DNA of 23,414 nucleotides from Bacteroidota bacterium (GTDB lineage: Bacteria; Bacteroidota; Bacteroidia; NS11-12g; UBA955): positions 1-23,414 of the forward strand of contig CANFUB010000007.1 of the NCBI GenBank assembly GCA_947450015.1. The letters are read 5' to 3'. This document shows, one piece after another, positions 22,530 through 23,414 of the stretch. The notes beneath the pieces are model-generated. The model did not search any database, was not told the origin of the DNA, and saw only the letters and a list, made by a program, of their open reading frames with translations. The translations under genes and the position numbers were made by a program. Within the stretch, counting starts at the first letter, position 1; each line of letters starts with the position of its first letter.

Positions 22530-23414
22530 ATGAGCAAACTTTCTCACTTAGCAGACACTTTAATTCCATCTGAAATCATCAAATTAGGAAATGAAATTGC
22601 AGAGCGAATAAAACAGGGACAAACGATTTATAATTTCACCATTGGCGATTTCGATCCTGCTATTTTTCCCATTCCAATTGAACTTGAAGATGAGATTGTC
22701 AATGCTTATAGAAATAAGAAAACCAATTACCCGCCTGCCAATGGCATTGTTGAATTGAGAACAGCCGTGGCGAATTTTATTCGCAACAACCAAGGTTTGG
22801 ATTACGATGCAAGTTCCTATTTAATATCAGGTGGCGGAAGACCTTTAATTTATGCAGCTTATAGAACCATTTGCGACAAAGGTGAAAAAGTAATTTATCC
22901 TGTGCCTTCATGGAACAATAACCATTACACCCATTTTATAGAAGGCGAACATATTTGTGTAGAAACCACCGTAGAAAATAATTTTTTACCTACTGCCGAA
23001 GAATTGATTCCGCAATTTAAAGATGCTGTCTTATTGGCTCTGTGTTCTCCATTAAATCCAACGGGAACTGTTTTTACGAAAGACCAATTGTATAAAATTT
23101 GTGAAGCGGTATTAGCCGAAAACAAAAGCAGAAGTGCCGACCAAAAACCATTGTATATTTTATACGATCAAATTTATTGGACCTTGACGTATGGCAATTC
23201 CGAGCATTACGACCCCGTAAGTTTGTTTCCTGAATTGCGCGAATACACTGTGTTTATAGATGGTATTAGCAAAGCGTTTTGTGCTACTGGGGTGCGTGTT
23301 GGTTGGTCGTTCGGCCCTTCAGCCATTATCGATAAAATGAAAGGTATCTTAAGTCATATTGGTGCTTGGAGTCCTATGGCCGAGCAAGTAGCCACTGCCA
23401 ATTATTTGAAACAA
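22530..23414 (+). CDS. Class I/II pyridoxal-phosphate aminotransferase (3' end beyond window)
   Basis: The frame opens at ATG 22530 (MSKLSHLADTLIPSEIIKLG) and runs 295 codons to the right edge without a stop, so roughly the last quarter of a ~400-residue enzyme is missing. Fold-type I aspartate-aminotransferase features are present: YNFTIGDFDP (34-43), NYPPANGIVELR (66-77), SGGGRPLIYAAYRTI (100-114), SPLNPTGTVF (173-182, Asn176), LYDQIYW (211-217, Asp213, Tyr216) and the PLP-lysine segment DGISKAFCATGVRVGW (Lys248, Arg256). The substrate is not fixed by these motifs. It is not a DegT/WlbC-type sugar aminotransferase, so it is probably an amino-acid enzyme and only loosely linked to the preceding galE, which ends 72 nt upstream. 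No -7 box is evident in that gap, so co-transcription is possible. Confidence 0.93.
   Translation, partial: MSKLSHLADTLIPSEIIKLGNEIAERIKQGQTIYNFTIGDFDPAIFPIPIELEDEIVNAYRNKKTNYPPANGIVELRTAVANFIRNNQGLDYDASSYLISGGGRPLIYAAYRTICDKGEKVIYPVPSWNNNHYTHFIEGEHICVETTVENNFLPTAEELIPQFKDAVLLALCSPLNPTGTVFTKDQLYKICEAVLAENKSRSADQKPLYILYDQIYWTLTYGNSEHYDPVSLFPELREYTVFIDGISKAFCATGVRVGWSFGPSAIIDKMKGILSHIGAWSPMAEQVATANYLKQ

Overview
The window is AT-rich DNA from a member of the Bacteroidota (Cytophaga/Chitinophaga/Sphingobacterium-like). Three things point there. Four secreted proteins carry or fit type IX secretion (T9SS) sorting domains, three of type A and one of the gliding-motility-associated (CHU_C, type B) kind. 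Genes generally lack strong Shine-Dalgarno sequences. Exact or near-exact copies of the Bacteroidota housekeeping -7 box, TAnnTTTG, lie 4 to 19 nt upstream of many start codons. No rRNA, tRNA, CRISPR array, insertion sequence or phage gene was recognised.

Layout. Positions 1-3773 (minus): two adjacent secreted-protein genes, the first running off the left edge and the second a right-handed beta-helix-like protein with a T9SS tail. Positions 4003-4599 (minus): a Uma2-family PD-(D/E)XK nuclease-fold protein. Positions 4727-8233 (minus): the conserved translation operon thrS-infC-rpmI-rplT, with a promoter before thrS, a UUG start on infC, a possible regulatory hairpin before rplT, a 70-residue low-complexity tail on L20 and a strong terminator. 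Positions 8237-8603: a mostly non-coding gap with a 29-codon ORF behind its own -7 box and a nested inverted repeat. Positions 8604-10575 (plus): an ECF sigma factor overlapping a one-TM protein that looks like an anti-sigma anchor fused to an outer-membrane-type beta barrel, closed by a terminator.

Positions 10711-11406 (plus): a lipoprotein with two tandem cytochrome c-like units, one CX4CH and one CX2CH. Positions 11455-13752 (minus): a TonB-dependent receptor, convergent with it. Positions 13814-15022 (minus): a Ycf48/BNR-like propeller with a T9SS tail. Positions 15115-15605 (plus): a cysteine-rich DUF5522-like protein and an unknown 94-residue partner. Positions 15844-20407 (minus): a two-gene surface-protein operon, a GGX-repeat protein followed 4 nt later by a CHU_C protein. 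Positions 20881 to the right edge (plus): a WbpD/WlbB-like sugar N-acyltransferase, galE, and the first 295 codons of a class I/II aminotransferase.

Taken together, the window is a housekeeping translation operon set among envelope and surface functions: T9SS cargo, TonB uptake, a sigma/anti-sigma-like envelope pair and nucleotide-sugar enzymes for surface glycans. The best leads for unusual biology are the sigma/TM-barrel pair, the GGX surface-protein operon, the tailed L20 with a possible leader structure, and the CX4CH/CX2CH lipoprotein.
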